From NCBI RefSeq assembly GCF_023073715.1, contig NZ_JADPKA010000029.1, forward strand, positions 372,001 to 436,000: a DNA stretch of 64,000 nucleotides, in the 5' to 3' direction. Both the position numbers and the translations under genes were made by a program. Positions 24,550-33,933 of the stretch are shown piece by piece. Within the stretch, counting starts at the first letter, position 1. Each line of letters opens with the position of its first letter. Under the pieces are notes generated by a model. That model had not been told where the DNA came from, did no database searches, and was given only the letters and a program-made list of their open reading frames with translations. Source of the DNA: Bradyrhizobium sp. 164. Its GTDB lineage: Bacteria; Pseudomonadota; Alphaproteobacteria; Rhizobiales; Xanthobacteraceae.

Positions 24550-25293
24550 ATGTGCGAAAAATGCTCTGAAAATCTGCATCAAACGGTTGCTCCCTCCCGG
24601 CGCTCGATGGTGCTTTTTGCCGCCTCGGCGCTCGGGATGGCGGCGTTTGGCGGGACGGCGGTGGCCAAGGAGGCAAAGGCGCCGCCCAAGCCGCAGAACG
24701 TGCTGTCGCCCGATGCCGCACTCAAGCGGTTGATGGAGGGCAATGCGCGCTATGTATCGGGCGTTTCCCGTCGCCACGACTTCACGCATGAGCGCGAGGC
24801 ATTGGTCGGCGGTCAAAATCCGTATGCGGCCGTTCTGAGTTGCGCCGATTCGCGCATCGCACCCGAATATGCCTTCGACAGCGGACGCGGAGACCTCTTC
24901 GTGTGCCGCGTCGCCGGAAATTTCGCGGGCGATGAAACCGTTGCCAGCCTGGAGTACGCGGTCGCGGTGCTCGGCACGCCCTTGATCCTGGTGCTCGGCC
25001 ACGACAGCTGCGGCGCGGTCGACGCGACGATCAAGTCGCTGAAGGACGACAAGCCGCTGCCGGGGCACATCCCCTCGCTCGTGTCCGCGATCGCGCCGGC
25101 GGTGAAGGCGGTTGCCCAGCAAAGTGGGAATGCGCTCGACAACGCCATTCGTCAGAATGTCATCGACAACGTCGCCAAGCTGAAATCGGCCGCCCCAATT
25201 CTCAACGCAGCGGTCGAGCAGGGCAAGCTCAAGGTGGTCGGCGGCATCTATCGGCTCAATACGGGGACCGTCGAGTTGATTGCCCAGGGCTGA
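24550..25293 (+). CDS. Exported beta-class carbonic anhydrase
   Basis: The 247-residue protein has both beta-carbonic-anhydrase zinc motifs: C-x-D-S-R as CADSRIAPEYAF (near residue 98) and H-x-x-C as GHDSCGAVDA (near residue 154). Unusually for cytoplasmic homologues it begins MCEKCSEN and then SRRSMVLFAASALGMAAFGG, a twin-arginine-like signal, so it should act in the periplasm, interconverting CO2 and bicarbonate. GGGAGG at 24535-24540 selects ATG 24550. It stands alone between dnaE and a lipoprotein gene. Confidence 0.9.
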   Translation: MCEKCSENLHQTVAPSRRSMVLFAASALGMAAFGGTAVAKEAKAPPKPQNVLSPDAALKRLMEGNARYVSGVSRRHDFTHEREALVGGQNPYAAVLSCADSRIAPEYAFDSGRGDLFVCRVAGNFAGDETVASLEYAVAVLGTPLILVLGHDSCGAVDATIKSLKDDKPLPGHIPSLVSAIAPAVKAVAQQSGNALDNAIRQNVIDNVAKLKSAAPILNAAVEQGKLKVVGGIYRLNTGTVELIAQG

Positions 25294-25461
25294 ATCCACC
25301 TCGCGAAGCATCGGGGGCGGTCGCGCCTCTTTCCGGCAGAGGCCGGCCGCAAGGTCGACCCGTAGCAATTGCAGTGGAGCGGCACAGGACAACCATGCTG
25401 ACTGTGTTGCAATCAAAAGCTGTTTTGCGCTAGCCTCACGCCTGGGTAGGCGGGGGCTTCG

Positions 25462-25983
25462 ATGGTTTTGCGTGGGGTTTTGCTGCTCATTGCGGCGGCT
25501 ATGCTATGTGGCTGCCAAACAGAGCGGAGCGGGCTGGATTACGCGACCGCGATGCAGAAGATTGGACCGCCGAAAGCGGGGCAGGCGCGCATCGTGGTGT
25601 TCCGCGAGAAGGGTTTCGGTGGCGTAGCCGACGCGGGCTGGGAGTTTGCGTTGGATGGCGCGGTGCTCAAGGGACTGAAGACCGGCACCTACCTCTACAC
25701 CGATCGGCCGGCCGGCGAGCATCAGTTTTTCGCGGCAGAGCCCGGTTTTCCTGGGAAGACGCGTCAGGACATCTCGGTCCAATCCGGCCGAACGTATTTC
25801 TATCTGGCCCGAAACAGCGACCGCAAGAACGCCGTGATCGCGAATGCCAGCACCGGATTGCTGGGATATGGCCTCACCCTGGCCATGACTTCGGCCTACA
25901 AGAATCCGGGCCCGGTGGATTTCTCGCCGGTTGATGAGGCGGCTGCGAGGACGACCGTCGCGGAGCTCCGGCTGGCGGAGTAG
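25462..25983 (+). CDS. DUF2846 family lipoprotein
   Basis: The 173-residue protein has a lipoprotein signal (LLLIAAAMLCGCQ, lipid-modified Cys18) and a DUF2846 domain: ARIVVFREKGFGG, a FALDG strand, GTYLYTDRPAGEHQF and SGRTYFYLARN. Members are small beta-sandwich envelope proteins of unknown function. The starting ATG directly gives the signal peptide. No operon partner is evident; 147 bases separate it from the next gene. Confidence 0.8.
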   Translation: MVLRGVLLLIAAAMLCGCQTERSGLDYATAMQKIGPPKAGQARIVVFREKGFGGVADAGWEFALDGAVLKGLKTGTYLYTDRPAGEHQFFAAEPGFPGKTRQDISVQSGRTYFYLARNSDRKNAVIANASTGLLGYGLTLAMTSAYKNPGPVDFSPVDEAAARTTVAELRLAE

Positions 25984-26129
25984 TGCGCTTTCATATTTTC
26001 GAGTGAGGTGGCTTGCCGAACAGACGTTGGCTAGGGCCATCGGCTGCCGCAATCCGTTCAAATTCCGTTCAGGCTGCCACGGGCCTAGTGTACGGTAGGG
26101 ACTTCAACAACAACAGCGGCGGACAAGCC

Positions 26130-28649
26130 ATGCGTGGGACAAACCGGGTTCTTATCTTCGCCTTGCTGCCAATGCTGTTGCTTGCGGCCGCTAACATCGC
26201 GGGCCCCGCAAACGCGCAGCAGCCGGAGAAGCGCATCGCGCTCGTGGTCGGCAATGGCGCTTATGCCAAGTCGCCGCTGGCCACGACTGCGAACGATGCC
26301 GGCCTGATCGCGCAGACGCTGCAGGCCGCGGGCTTCGACGTCGTCGGCGCGCGCGATCTCGACGGCGACACGTTGCGCAAGAGCCTTCGCGACTTCATTC
26401 AGAAGGCGCAGGCCTCAGGCCCCGGCACCGTCGCGATGATCTATTTCGCAGGCTATGGGGTACAGCTTGCCGGCGAGAACTATTTCATGCCGGTCGATTC
26501 CAACGTCACCCGCGACACGGATATTCCGACCGAGGCCCTGCGCGTCAGCGACTATATCCGCCAGCTCGCCGCCATTCCGCTCAAGGCGAGCATCGTCGTG
26601 CTCGATGCGGCCCGCGCGCAGCCCTTCATCGAGGGCGGCCAGCCGATCGCGAGCGGCCTTGCGCTGGTCGAGCCCGAGGCGAACATGCTGATTGCCTTCA
26701 ATGCGGCGCCCGGCACGGTAGCGCCGGAGGAGGCGGGGCCCTACGGCATCTATGCGCAGTCGCTAGCCGAAATGATCCGCACCGGCGGCCTGCCGCTGCC
26801 CGAGGTATTCGACCGCGTCCGCCTGCGCGTCAACGAGGCCTCCAAGGGTGCGCAGGTGCCCTGGAACGAGCAGAAGATCACCACCCAGTTTTCCTTCTTC
26901 GAGCGGGCGCCCGACGCGCCGCCGCCGGAGGCCGCGCCCGACCAAGTCGCCGCGATCCGGAGCAAGCCGATCCGCGATCTCGGCGTGCAGGATGCCTACG
27001 CCGCCGCGCTCGAGCGCGACACGCTGGCGGCCTATGAGGAATTCCTCGCCGCCTTTCCGAATGATCCGCTCTCCAAGCGGGTCATGGCGATCGTCGCGGC
27101 GCGTCGCGAGGCGATCACCTGGCGGCGGACCTATCGGACCGACACGCCGGAGGCCTATTGGTCTTATCTGCGCCGTTATCCGCGCGGGCCGCATGCGGCC
27201 GATGCGCGCCGCCGCCTTGCGATCCTCACCGCACCGCCCGAGCCGCCGCCGAGCTTTGCGATGATCGACTACGACGTGCCGCCACCGCCGCCGGAGGAGG
27301 TGGTCTATGTCGACCGCCCCGTGCTGTATTTCAGCGACCCCGATTTCGGCTTCGCGCCGCCACCACCGCCGCCGGTCTACTATTTGCCGCCGCCGCCGCC
27401 CGATTTCGTCGTGCTGCCGCCGCCGCTGCCCGTGGTCGGCCTGTTCGTGCTGCCGCAGCCGGTGTTCGTCCCGATCCCGGTGTTCGTCCGGCCGCCGGCC
27501 TATGTCGCGCCGCCGCCGAACAACATCATCTATGCGAACATTCATAATACGACGGTCATCAACACCGTGATCAACCGGCCGCCGGCGCCGCCGACCGGGG
27601 CAGCGCCCGCGCTGGGCAATCTGGCACCAGCCGTCGCCGGACGCGCCAACCCGGCAGGTCCGGCGGTGCCGCAGGCCGTCATCCAGCGCGCCGCCCTGAT
27701 CCAGCAGGGCAAGGCGCCGATGCCGCCGAGTGCGACCATCCAGCCGACCGCGCGACCGGGTATCTCTGCACCGGCTCCTGCTCCCGCCAATCTCACTCCT
27801 GGTGCGAGACCGGGTGCACCCAGTCCGACCGCGACAGCCCCCGCCGGAGGTGCTCCTGCTGCCACGCCGCAAGCGCCGGCTCCGGCCAGGCTACCGCAGG
27901 CCAATACGCTGCCTGCGCCCGGCACCCCTGGCGGACCGCCACCCCCGGCCGGGGTAGGAGGGGCGCCTGGCGCTGCCACGCCCCATGGCAAACCCGCTTC
28001 GACCGCGACGGCGCCTGTCGGCAACGCTCCGCCTACGCCGCCGCACGCGGCGACGGCGCCGGCAAACCCGACGGCTCCCGCGGGTCCGATGACCCCGTCA
28101 GCGCGGTTGTCTAGGCCAGGGGCAACGACGCCGCCTGGAGCCGAGGTGCGCGGCAGGCCAGCCGGACCGCAGCCCGGCGCAGTGCCGCCGCCCGGTGCAG
28201 CCGCCGGTGGTAAGCCGGCGGTCCCGAGCACGGCCAAGCCGGCGGCGCCAGTGGCGGCGCGAGAGCCATCCAGGGTTCAGGATCATCGACCGGCGCCGCC
28301 GCCGCAGGCGGCCAAGCCCGTTGCGCCGCCGCACCCCCAAGCTGCGGCGAGACCGACGCCACCGCCGCCGCCCCGTGTCGCGCCACCTCCGCCGCCGCGG
28401 GCCGCGCCTCCGCCGGTGGCCGTGGCTCGACCGGCGCCATCGCCGCCCGTGGCCCGGCCCGCGCCGCCCCCGCCTGCGATGGCGCGACCGGCGCCACCTC
28501 CTCCGATCGCACGGCCTGCGCCGCCGCCACCCCCAGTCGCACGGCCGGCGCCACCTCCGATGGCCGCCGCGCCGCCGCGCCCGGCGCCTCCACCGCGGCC
28601 GGCCGGCCCGCCACCGAAGACCTGCCCGCCCGGCCAGCCGAAGTGCTAG
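26130..28649 (+). CDS. Secreted caspase-fold protein lacking catalytic residues, proline-rich tail
   Basis: The 839-residue protein has a signal peptide (cut near PANAQQ) and a C14/metacaspase-like domain (about residues 33-250): RIALVVGNGAY, TANDAGLIAQTLQAAGFDV and the sheet strands. At the catalytic His site the usual F-A-G-H-G reads FAGYG (Tyr109), and at the Cys site the usual LDACR reads LDAAR (Ala161), so it should be proteolytically inactive. Residues from about 370 onward are proline- and alanine-rich, with PPPPPP runs and a PVFVRPPAYVAPPP stretch. Function is unknown; a binding or scaffold role in the envelope is an inference. ATG 26130 is the start giving the signal peptide. Confidence 0.82.
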   Translation: MRGTNRVLIFALLPMLLLAAANIAGPANAQQPEKRIALVVGNGAYAKSPLATTANDAGLIAQTLQAAGFDVVGARDLDGDTLRKSLRDFIQKAQASGPGTVAMIYFAGYGVQLAGENYFMPVDSNVTRDTDIPTEALRVSDYIRQLAAIPLKASIVVLDAARAQPFIEGGQPIASGLALVEPEANMLIAFNAAPGTVAPEEAGPYGIYAQSLAEMIRTGGLPLPEVFDRVRLRVNEASKGAQVPWNEQKITTQFSFFERAPDAPPPEAAPDQVAAIRSKPIRDLGVQDAYAAALERDTLAAYEEFLAAFPNDPLSKRVMAIVAARREAITWRRTYRTDTPEAYWSYLRRYPRGPHAADARRRLAILTAPPEPPPSFAMIDYDVPPPPPEEVVYVDRPVLYFSDPDFGFAPPPPPPVYYLPPPPPDFVVLPPPLPVVGLFVLPQPVFVPIPVFVRPPAYVAPPPNNIIYANIHNTTVINTVINRPPAPPTGAAPALGNLAPAVAGRANPAGPAVPQAVIQRAALIQQGKAPMPPSATIQPTARPGISAPAPAPANLTPGARPGAPSPTATAPAGGAPAATPQAPAPARLPQANTLPAPGTPGGPPPPAGVGGAPGAATPHGKPASTATAPVGNAPPTPPHAATAPANPTAPAGPMTPSARLSRPGATTPPGAEVRGRPAGPQPGAVPPPGAAAGGKPAVPSTAKPAAPVAAREPSRVQDHRPAPPPQAAKPVAPPHPQAAARPTPPPPPRVAPPPPPRAAPPPVAVARPAPSPPVARPAPPPPAMARPAPPPPIARPAPPPPPVARPAPPPMAAAPPRPAPPPRPAGPPPKTCPPGQPKC

Positions 28650-28717
28650 GGATCCGAAAAGGGGCGCCAGGAAGCGACTGAAGCTTTCGGGCGCCCTGGA
28701 GGAGCCGCCTTATTTCC

Positions 28718-28745
28718 TTGCTTCTGGCCGAAATGGCGCTATATA
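28718..28745 (+). promoter_or_regulatory. Candidate rpsB promoter
   Basis: TTGCTT at 28718-28723 and TATATA at 28740-28745 are separated by 16 bases, a good housekeeping promoter. The -10 element sits inside a perfect palindrome, GCGCTATATAGCGC (28736-28749). Start of the S2 gene is 113 bases downstream. Inferred from motif match only. The gap from 28650 also holds a weak hairpin (GGGCGCC arms near 28664 and 28690) after the caspase-like gene. Confidence 0.45.
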
Positions 28746-28858
28746 GCGCGCCATCTCACACGGAAACATGGCTCACAAGGCCGTCCGGTGGCAACCGGGG
28801 CGAGAACGCTCCGTTTTGCTCACACGTTTCCGGAGGAACCAACCGGAGAATTAGAACG

Positions 28859-29857
28859 ATGGCGCTACCCGATTTCACCATGCGTCAGCTGCTCGAAGCT
28901 GGCGTGCACTTTGGTCACCAGTCTCACCGCTGGAACCCGAAAATGGCTCCGTTCATTTTCGGCACCCGCAACAACATCCACATCGTCGACCTCGCCCAGA
29001 CCGTGCCGATGCTGCATCAGGCTCTCCAGGCCGTCAGCGACACGGTTGCCAAGGGCGGCCGCATCCTGTTCGTCGGCACCAAGCGCCAGGCGCAGGACGG
29101 CGTTGCGGACGCGGCCAAGCGCTGCGCGCAATATTTCGTCAATTCGCGCTGGCTCGGCGGCACGCTGACCAACTGGAAGACGATCTCGGCCTCGATCAAG
29201 CGCCTGCGTCACCTCGACGACGTGCTGTCGGGCGGCGAAGCCAATTCCTACACGAAGAAGGAGCGCCTGACGCTGCAGCGCGAGCGCGACAAGCTCGACC
29301 GCTCGCTCGGCGGCATCAAGGACATGGGCGGCCTGCCCGACCTGATCTTCGTGATCGACACCAACAAGGAAGACATCGCGATCCAGGAAGCGCAGCGGCT
29401 CAACATCCCGGTTGCGGCGATCGTCGACACCAATTCGGATCCCAAGGGCATCACCTATGTGGTGCCGGGCAATGACGACGCCGGCCGCGCGATCTCGCTC
29501 TATTGCGACCTGATTGCGCGTGCGGCGATCGACGGCATCTCGCGCGCTCAGGGCGATTCCGGCATCGATATCGGCGCCTCGGCCCAGCCGGTCGTCGCCG
29601 AAGAACTGCCGGCCGCTTCCCCCAGCGGCTTCCAGGGCCTTGCGGGGCCCCGCGGCACCGCCGACGACCTCAAGAAACTCCCGGGCGTGTCGGGTGCGAT
29701 CGAGAAGAAGTTCAACGATCTCGGCATCTTCCACTATTGGCAGCTCGCCGAGCTCGACCACGACACCGCGCACAGGATCGGTGAAGAAGTCGGTCTGCCG
29801 AGCCGCGCGGATGCCTGGGTGGCCAAGGCCAAGGCGCTGACCGCGGAAGCGGAATAG
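28859..29857 (+). CDS. rpsB: 30S ribosomal protein S2
   Basis: The 332-residue protein begins [20 protein letters not shown], with [13 protein letters not shown] and [12 protein letters not shown] as family signatures. It is about 90 residues longer than E. coli S2; the extra C-terminal part ([20 protein letters not shown], then [15 protein letters not shown]) looks like a helix-hairpin-helix module and is usual in alphaproteobacteria. ATG 28859 follows CGGAGGAACC and CCGGAG. It leads the rpsB-tsf-pyrH-frr group. Confidence 0.97.
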   Translation: MALPDFTMRQLLEAGVHFGHQSHRWNPKMAPFIFGTRNNIHIVDLAQTVPMLHQALQAVSDTVAKGGRILFVGTKRQAQDGVADAAKRCAQYFVNSRWLGGTLTNWKTISASIKRLRHLDDVLSGGEANSYTKKERLTLQRERDKLDRSLGGIKDMGGLPDLIFVIDTNKEDIAIQEAQRLNIPVAAIVDTNSDPKGITYVVPGNDDAGRAISLYCDLIARAAIDGISRAQGDSGIDIGASAQPVVAEELPAASPSGFQGLAGPRGTADDLKKLPGVSGAIEKKFNDLGIFHYWQLAELDHDTAHRIGEEVGLPSRADAWVAKAKALTAEAE

Positions 29858-29872
29858 TCAAACAGAGCGACG

Positions 29873-29960
29873 GGTTGGCCGGATAGGGTCCGGCCACCAT
29901 TTCAGTTGACGCGAATTCCTGAGATGGACCGCGGCGGGGCGCCTCGATGCCGCGCCGCGG
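29873..29960 (+). promoter_or_regulatory. Two hairpins between rpsB and tsf
   Basis: The rpsB-tsf gap holds a stem at 29873-29898 (GGCCGGA with TCCGGCC) and a GC-rich stem at 29929-29960 (CCGCGGCG with CGCCGCGG). Neither is followed by a U-run. Such structures often set the ratio of S2 to EF-Ts by partial termination or RNA processing; that role is inferred. Confidence 0.4.
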
Positions 29961-29990
29961 CGAACCGGCAGGCACAAAGGATTTTCAACG

Positions 29991-30914
29991 ATGGCAACGA
30001 TCACAGCTGCGATGGTCAAGGACCTGCGCGAGTCGACCGGCGCGGGCATGATGGACTGCAAGGCCGCGCTGACCGAAAACGACGGCAATATGGAAGCGGC
30101 GCAGGACTGGTTGCGCAAGAAGGGCCTGTCGAAGGCCGCCAAGAAGTCGGGCCGCGTCGCGGCCGAGGGGCTGATCGGCGCGCTCACCAAGGGCACTAAG
30201 GGCGTCGTGGTCGAGGTCAACTCCGAGACCGATTTCGTGGCACGCAACGGCCAGTTCCAGGGTCTGGTCAAGATGATCGCCCAGGTCGCGTTCGACGTCG
30301 GTGCTGATGTCGAGAAGATCAAGGCCGCCAAGGTCGGCGACGTCACGATTGAGACCGCGATCAATGACGCGATCGCCACCATCGGCGAGAACATGACGCT
30401 GCGCCGCGCCGCCCAGCTCGAAGTCAGCCAGGGCGTGGTGTCGAGCTACGTCCATGGGGCCGTCGTCGATGGCGCCGGCAAGATGGGGGTGATCGTGGCG
30501 CTGGAATCGCCTGGCAAGGCCGACGAGCTCGCCGCCCTCGGCCGCCAGATCGCGATGCATGTCGCCGCCGCCAACCCGCTTGCGCTCGATCCCACCGGCC
30601 TCGATCCGGCGGTCGTCAAGCGCGAAAAGGACGTGCTCGCCGACAAATACCGCCAGCAGGGCAAGCCCGAGAACGTGATCGAGAAGATCGTCGAGTCCGG
30701 CCTCAAGACCTACTACAAGGAAGTCTGCCTGCTCGAGCAGGCCTTCATCCACGATACCGGCAAGTCGGTGGCGCAGGCAGTGAAGGAGGCCGAAGGCAAG
30801 GTCGGCGGGCCTGTGAAGATCGCGGGCTTTATGCGCTATGCTCTCGGTGAGGGAATCGAGAAGCAGGAAAGCGACTTCGCAGCCGAGGTCGCGGCGGCCA
30901 GCGGCAAGAAGTAA
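29991..30914 (+). CDS. tsf: Elongation factor Ts
   Basis: The 307-residue protein has the UBA-like N-terminal domain with [16 protein letters not shown], the [10 protein letters not shown] motif near residue 83 that contacts EF-Tu, and the C-terminal LLEQAFIHD segment. It recycles EF-Tu by nucleotide exchange. The order rpsB-tsf-pyrH-frr is widely conserved. Confidence 0.97.
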   Translation: MATITAAMVKDLRESTGAGMMDCKAALTENDGNMEAAQDWLRKKGLSKAAKKSGRVAAEGLIGALTKGTKGVVVEVNSETDFVARNGQFQGLVKMIAQVAFDVGADVEKIKAAKVGDVTIETAINDAIATIGENMTLRRAAQLEVSQGVVSSYVHGAVVDGAGKMGVIVALESPGKADELAALGRQIAMHVAAANPLALDPTGLDPAVVKREKDVLADKYRQQGKPENVIEKIVESGLKTYYKEVCLLEQAFIHDTGKSVAQAVKEAEGKVGGPVKIAGFMRYALGEGIEKQESDFAAEVAAASGKK

Positions 30915-30974
30915 GCGCCGGAACGTTCCTTCCGGCGTGCCGCCGGAAGCGGCGCCCGGACGAGGAAAGTGCTC

Positions 30975-31691
30975 ATGACTGATCCGGTCTATCGTCGCGT
31001 CGTGATCAAGCTGTCCGGCGAATATCTCGCGGGACAGCAGGGTTTTGGTATCGACCAGGTGACCGTCGACCGGGTCGCGGACGATCTGATCGCCGCCCGC
31101 AAGCTTGGCGCCGAAGTGGCGGTCGTGATCGGTGGTGGCAACATCGTGCGTGGGGTCGAGGTGTCGTCCCGCGGCGTGTCGCGCCCGACCGGCGACACCA
31201 TGGGCATGCTTGCGACCATGATGAACTGCCTCGCGCTGGAAGCGGCGATCGAGCGCAAGGGCACGCCGGCGCGCACGCTGTCGGCCTTCGTCATGCCAGA
31301 GATTTCCGAGCTGTTCACCCGCACCGCGGCGCACAAATACCTCGCCGAGGGCCGGATCGTGCTGCTTGGCGGCGGAACCGGCAATCCGTTCTTCACCACC
31401 GACACGACCGCGGTGCTGCGCGCCGCCGAGATCGGCGCCCAGGCAGTGCTGAAGGCGACCAATGTCGATGGCGTCTACTCAGCCGATCCGAAGAAGGATC
31501 CGACCGCCACGCGGTTCGACCGTCTGACGCACTCCCAGGCCATCGAGGGTGGCTACAAGGTGATGGATGCGACCGCCTTCGCGCTTGCCCGCGAGACGTC
31601 GCTGCCTATCATCGTATTCTCGATCGCGGAGCCGGGCTCCATCGGTGCGATTCTGCGTGGCACCGGCCACGGAACCATTGTCGCCGGCTGA
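30975..31691 (+). CDS. pyrH: UMP kinase
   Basis: The 238-residue amino-acid-kinase-fold protein begins with [14 protein letters not shown] and has [26 protein letters not shown] and the nucleotide segment [16 protein letters not shown]. It phosphorylates UMP to UDP. GAGG at 30962-30965 selects ATG 30975 rather than the GTG two codons upstream. Confidence 0.96.
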   Translation: MTDPVYRRVVIKLSGEYLAGQQGFGIDQVTVDRVADDLIAARKLGAEVAVVIGGGNIVRGVEVSSRGVSRPTGDTMGMLATMMNCLALEAAIERKGTPARTLSAFVMPEISELFTRTAAHKYLAEGRIVLLGGGTGNPFFTTDTTAVLRAAEIGAQAVLKATNVDGVYSADPKKDPTATRFDRLTHSQAIEGGYKVMDATAFALARETSLPIIVFSIAEPGSIGAILRGTGHGTIVAG

Positions 31692-31755
31692 CCGCTCGTC
31701 GTCGCGCCCGAGAGAAGGGCGCGGACCGGTCGCCGGGATTTGAAGGAGAAACGTG

Positions 31756-32319
31756 ATGGCCACGGGTAGTTTCGACCTCAACGAAGTGAAGCGCCGCATG
31801 CAGGGCGCTGTGCAGTCTCTCAAGCACGAGCTTGGCGGCCTGCGGACGGGGCGCGCCTCGGCCTCGATGCTCGATCCGGTGCAGGTCGATGCCTATGGCA
31901 CCCACATGCCGCTGAACCAGCTCGCCACCGTCAGCGTGCCGGAGCCGCGCCTGATCTCGGTGCAGGTCTGGGACAAGTCGATGGTCAAGGCCGTGGAGAA
32001 GGCGATCGTCGATTCCAATCTCGGCCTGTCGCCCGCGACCGAGGGCCAGGTGCTGCGCCTGCGCATTCCCGAGCTCAATGAGGAGCGGCGCAAGGAGCTG
32101 GTGAAGGTCGCGCACAAATACGCGGAGGCCGCCAAGGTCGCCGCGCGGCATGTCCGTCGCGACGGTCTCGACGTGCTCAAGAAGCTCGAAAAGAATCACG
32201 AGATGTCCGAAGACGATCAGAAGCGTCACGCCGACGAGGTGCAGAAGGCGACCGACGGCACGATTGCCGAGATCGACCAGCTGCTGGCCGCCAAGGAAAA
32301 AGAAATCCTCACCGTTTAA
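31756..32319 (+). CDS. frr: Ribosome recycling factor
   Basis: The 187-residue protein matches RRF in length and motifs: [39 protein letters not shown] (shown in part) and [20 protein letters not shown]. It splits post-termination ribosomes with EF-G. AAGGAG at 31743-31748 fits ATG 31756; a GTG one codon before is a less likely start. Confidence 0.96.
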   Translation: MATGSFDLNEVKRRMQGAVQSLKHELGGLRTGRASASMLDPVQVDAYGTHMPLNQLATVSVPEPRLISVQVWDKSMVKAVEKAIVDSNLGLSPATEGQVLRLRIPELNEERRKELVKVAHKYAEAAKVAARHVRRDGLDVLKKLEKNHEMSEDDQKRHADEVQKATDGTIAEIDQLLAAKEKEILTV

Positions 32320-32331
32320 GGCATCGCCTTC

Positions 32332-33090
32332 ATGTCCAACGCCGCCGCGCCCGCAACGGAAGGATCTGACCGGTCCGACGCGCCCGCGCATGTCGCCATC
32401 ATCATGGATGGCAACGGGCGTTGGGCGGCCGCGCGCGGCTTGCCGCGTGCGGAAGGGCATCGCCGCGGCGTGGACGCGCTGCGCCGCGTGGTACGCGCCT
32501 CGCACGAGCTCGGCATTCGCTATCTCACCATCTTCTCGTTCTCTTCGGAGAACTGGTCGCGCCCGGCGAGCGAAATCGGCGATCTCTTTGGCCTGCTGCG
32601 GCGCTTCATCCGCAACGATCTGGCGAGCCTGCATCGCGACGGCGTCAAGGTCCGCATCATCGGCGAGCGCGAAGGGCTCGAGAGCGACATCTGTGCGCTC
32701 CTCAACGAGGCGGAGGAGCTGACGCGCGACAACACGCGCCTCACGCTCGTCGTCGCCTTCAACTACGGCTCGCGGCAGGAGATCGCGAAGGCCGCGCAGA
32801 AGCTCGCGCGCGAGGTCGGAGAGGGCAGGCGGAATCCAGATACGATCGACGCCGAGACGCTTGGCGCGAATCTCGACGCGCCCGACATTCCCGATCCCGA
32901 TCTCATCATCCGCACCAGCGGCGAGCAGCGCCTGTCCAACTTCCTGATGTGGCAGGCCGCCTATAGCGAGCTCGTCTTCGTGCCGATCCATTGGCCCGAT
33001 TTCGACAAGGCGGCGCTGGAAGGCGCGATCGCCGAATTTGCCAGGCGCGAGCGCCGTTTCGGCGGCCTGGTCGCGAAAACCGCCTCGTGA
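32332..33090 (+). CDS. uppS: Di-trans,poly-cis-undecaprenyl-diphosphate synthase
   Basis: The 252-residue cis-prenyltransferase shows [14 protein letters not shown], with the catalytic Asp, FSSENWSRP, and [15 protein letters not shown] near the C-terminus. It makes the C55 lipid carrier for peptidoglycan and O-antigen. Its TGA overlaps the cdsA GTG, so the two are translationally coupled. The gene is 12 bases after frr. Confidence 0.95.
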   Translation: MSNAAAPATEGSDRSDAPAHVAIIMDGNGRWAAARGLPRAEGHRRGVDALRRVVRASHELGIRYLTIFSFSSENWSRPASEIGDLFGLLRRFIRNDLASLHRDGVKVRIIGEREGLESDICALLNEAEELTRDNTRLTLVVAFNYGSRQEIAKAAQKLAREVGEGRRNPDTIDAETLGANLDAPDIPDPDLIIRTSGEQRLSNFLMWQAAYSELVFVPIHWPDFDKAALEGAIAEFARRERRFGGLVAKTAS

Positions 33091-33929
33091 GCGAACCCGA
33101 CGCCGCACCGGCGGGCTCCGCGCCTGCCACGAGCAATCTCGTGCTGCGGGTCCTCGCCGCGCTCGTGCTGGCGCCGCTCGCCATTGCGCTCGCCTACGTC
33201 GGCGGCTGGCTGTGGGCACTTCTCGTTACCCTGGTATCGATCGGGCTGTTCGCTGAATGGCTGATGGTGGTGGGCGCGGGTTCGGTCGCGCTGACGGGGA
33301 CGGGGACCATCGCCATCGCCATCATGGGATTCTGCGTTGCCTTCGGCGCGCTCAGGACCGCTGTCATCGCCGGCTTCATAGGCGGCGTGATCGTGATGCT
33401 GATCGCGCGGGGCAAGTTCGTCTGGGCGGCTACCGGATTTGCCTATGCATCGGCGGCGCTGCTGGCCTCGATCCTAGTGCGGCAGGATCTCGTCAACGGC
33501 TTCGCCGCCCTGATATTCGTGCTGCTCGTGGTGTGGGCGACAGACATCGGCGGCTATTTCGCCGGCCGCAGCATTGGGGGACCGAAGCTATGGCCGCGCG
33601 TCAGTCCGAAGAAGACCTGGGCGGGCGCTCTCGGCGGCTTTGTCGCAAGCCTCTTGGTTGCGGCAGGCTTCGCGGCCTGCGGGCTTGGAAAGCTGGCCCC
33701 ATTGCTGCTCGTCAGCGCTGTCCTGTCGGTGGTGTCGGCTCTGGGCGATCTGTTCGAATCCGCGGTGAAGCGGCGCTTCGGTGTTAAGGATTCCAGTCAC
33801 TTAATTCCCGGCCATGGCGGACTTATGGATCGCCTGGACGGCTTTGTCGCCGCCATCTTGGCGGCATGGATTATCGGCTTTCTCCGCCACGGTGTGCATA
33901 GCGCCGGAAGCGGTCTTATGGTTTGGTGA
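33087..33929 (+). CDS. cdsA: Phosphatidate cytidylyltransferase
   Basis: The 280-residue membrane enzyme has about eight spans and the C-terminal CDP-alcohol signature [18 protein letters not shown] followed by [11 protein letters not shown]. It converts phosphatidic acid and CTP to CDP-diacylglycerol for phospholipid synthesis. The GTG start at 33087 overlaps the uppS stop codon (GTGA), so earlier in-frame starts inside uppS are rejected. Confidence 0.93.
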   Translation: MSEPDAAPAGSAPATSNLVLRVLAALVLAPLAIALAYVGGWLWALLVTLVSIGLFAEWLMVVGAGSVALTGTGTIAIAIMGFCVAFGALRTAVIAGFIGGVIVMLIARGKFVWAATGFAYASAALLASILVRQDLVNGFAALIFVLLVVWATDIGGYFAGRSIGGPKLWPRVSPKKTWAGALGGFVASLLVAAGFAACGLGKLAPLLLVSAVLSVVSALGDLFESAVKRRFGVKDSSHLIPGHGGLMDRLDGFVAAILAAWIIGFLRHGVHSAGSGLMVW

Positions 33930-33933
33930 GGAT

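Noticed and set aside
22268..24721. 817-codon open frame on the minus strand opposite dnaE
   Set aside because: It is the GC-rich complement of a clear DnaE; its product is rich in Arg, His and Gly with no domain. Same reasoning applies to other long antisense frames.
27542..28237. 231-codon minus-strand Gly/Ala-rich frame opposite the proline-rich tail
   Set aside because: Proline codons CCN read antisense give glycine NGG; the frame is a mirror of the repeat-like tail.
28768..28854. 28-codon leader frame before rpsB
   Set aside because: It has a start and stops four bases before rpsB, but no conserved character and no good ribosome site; may be chance.
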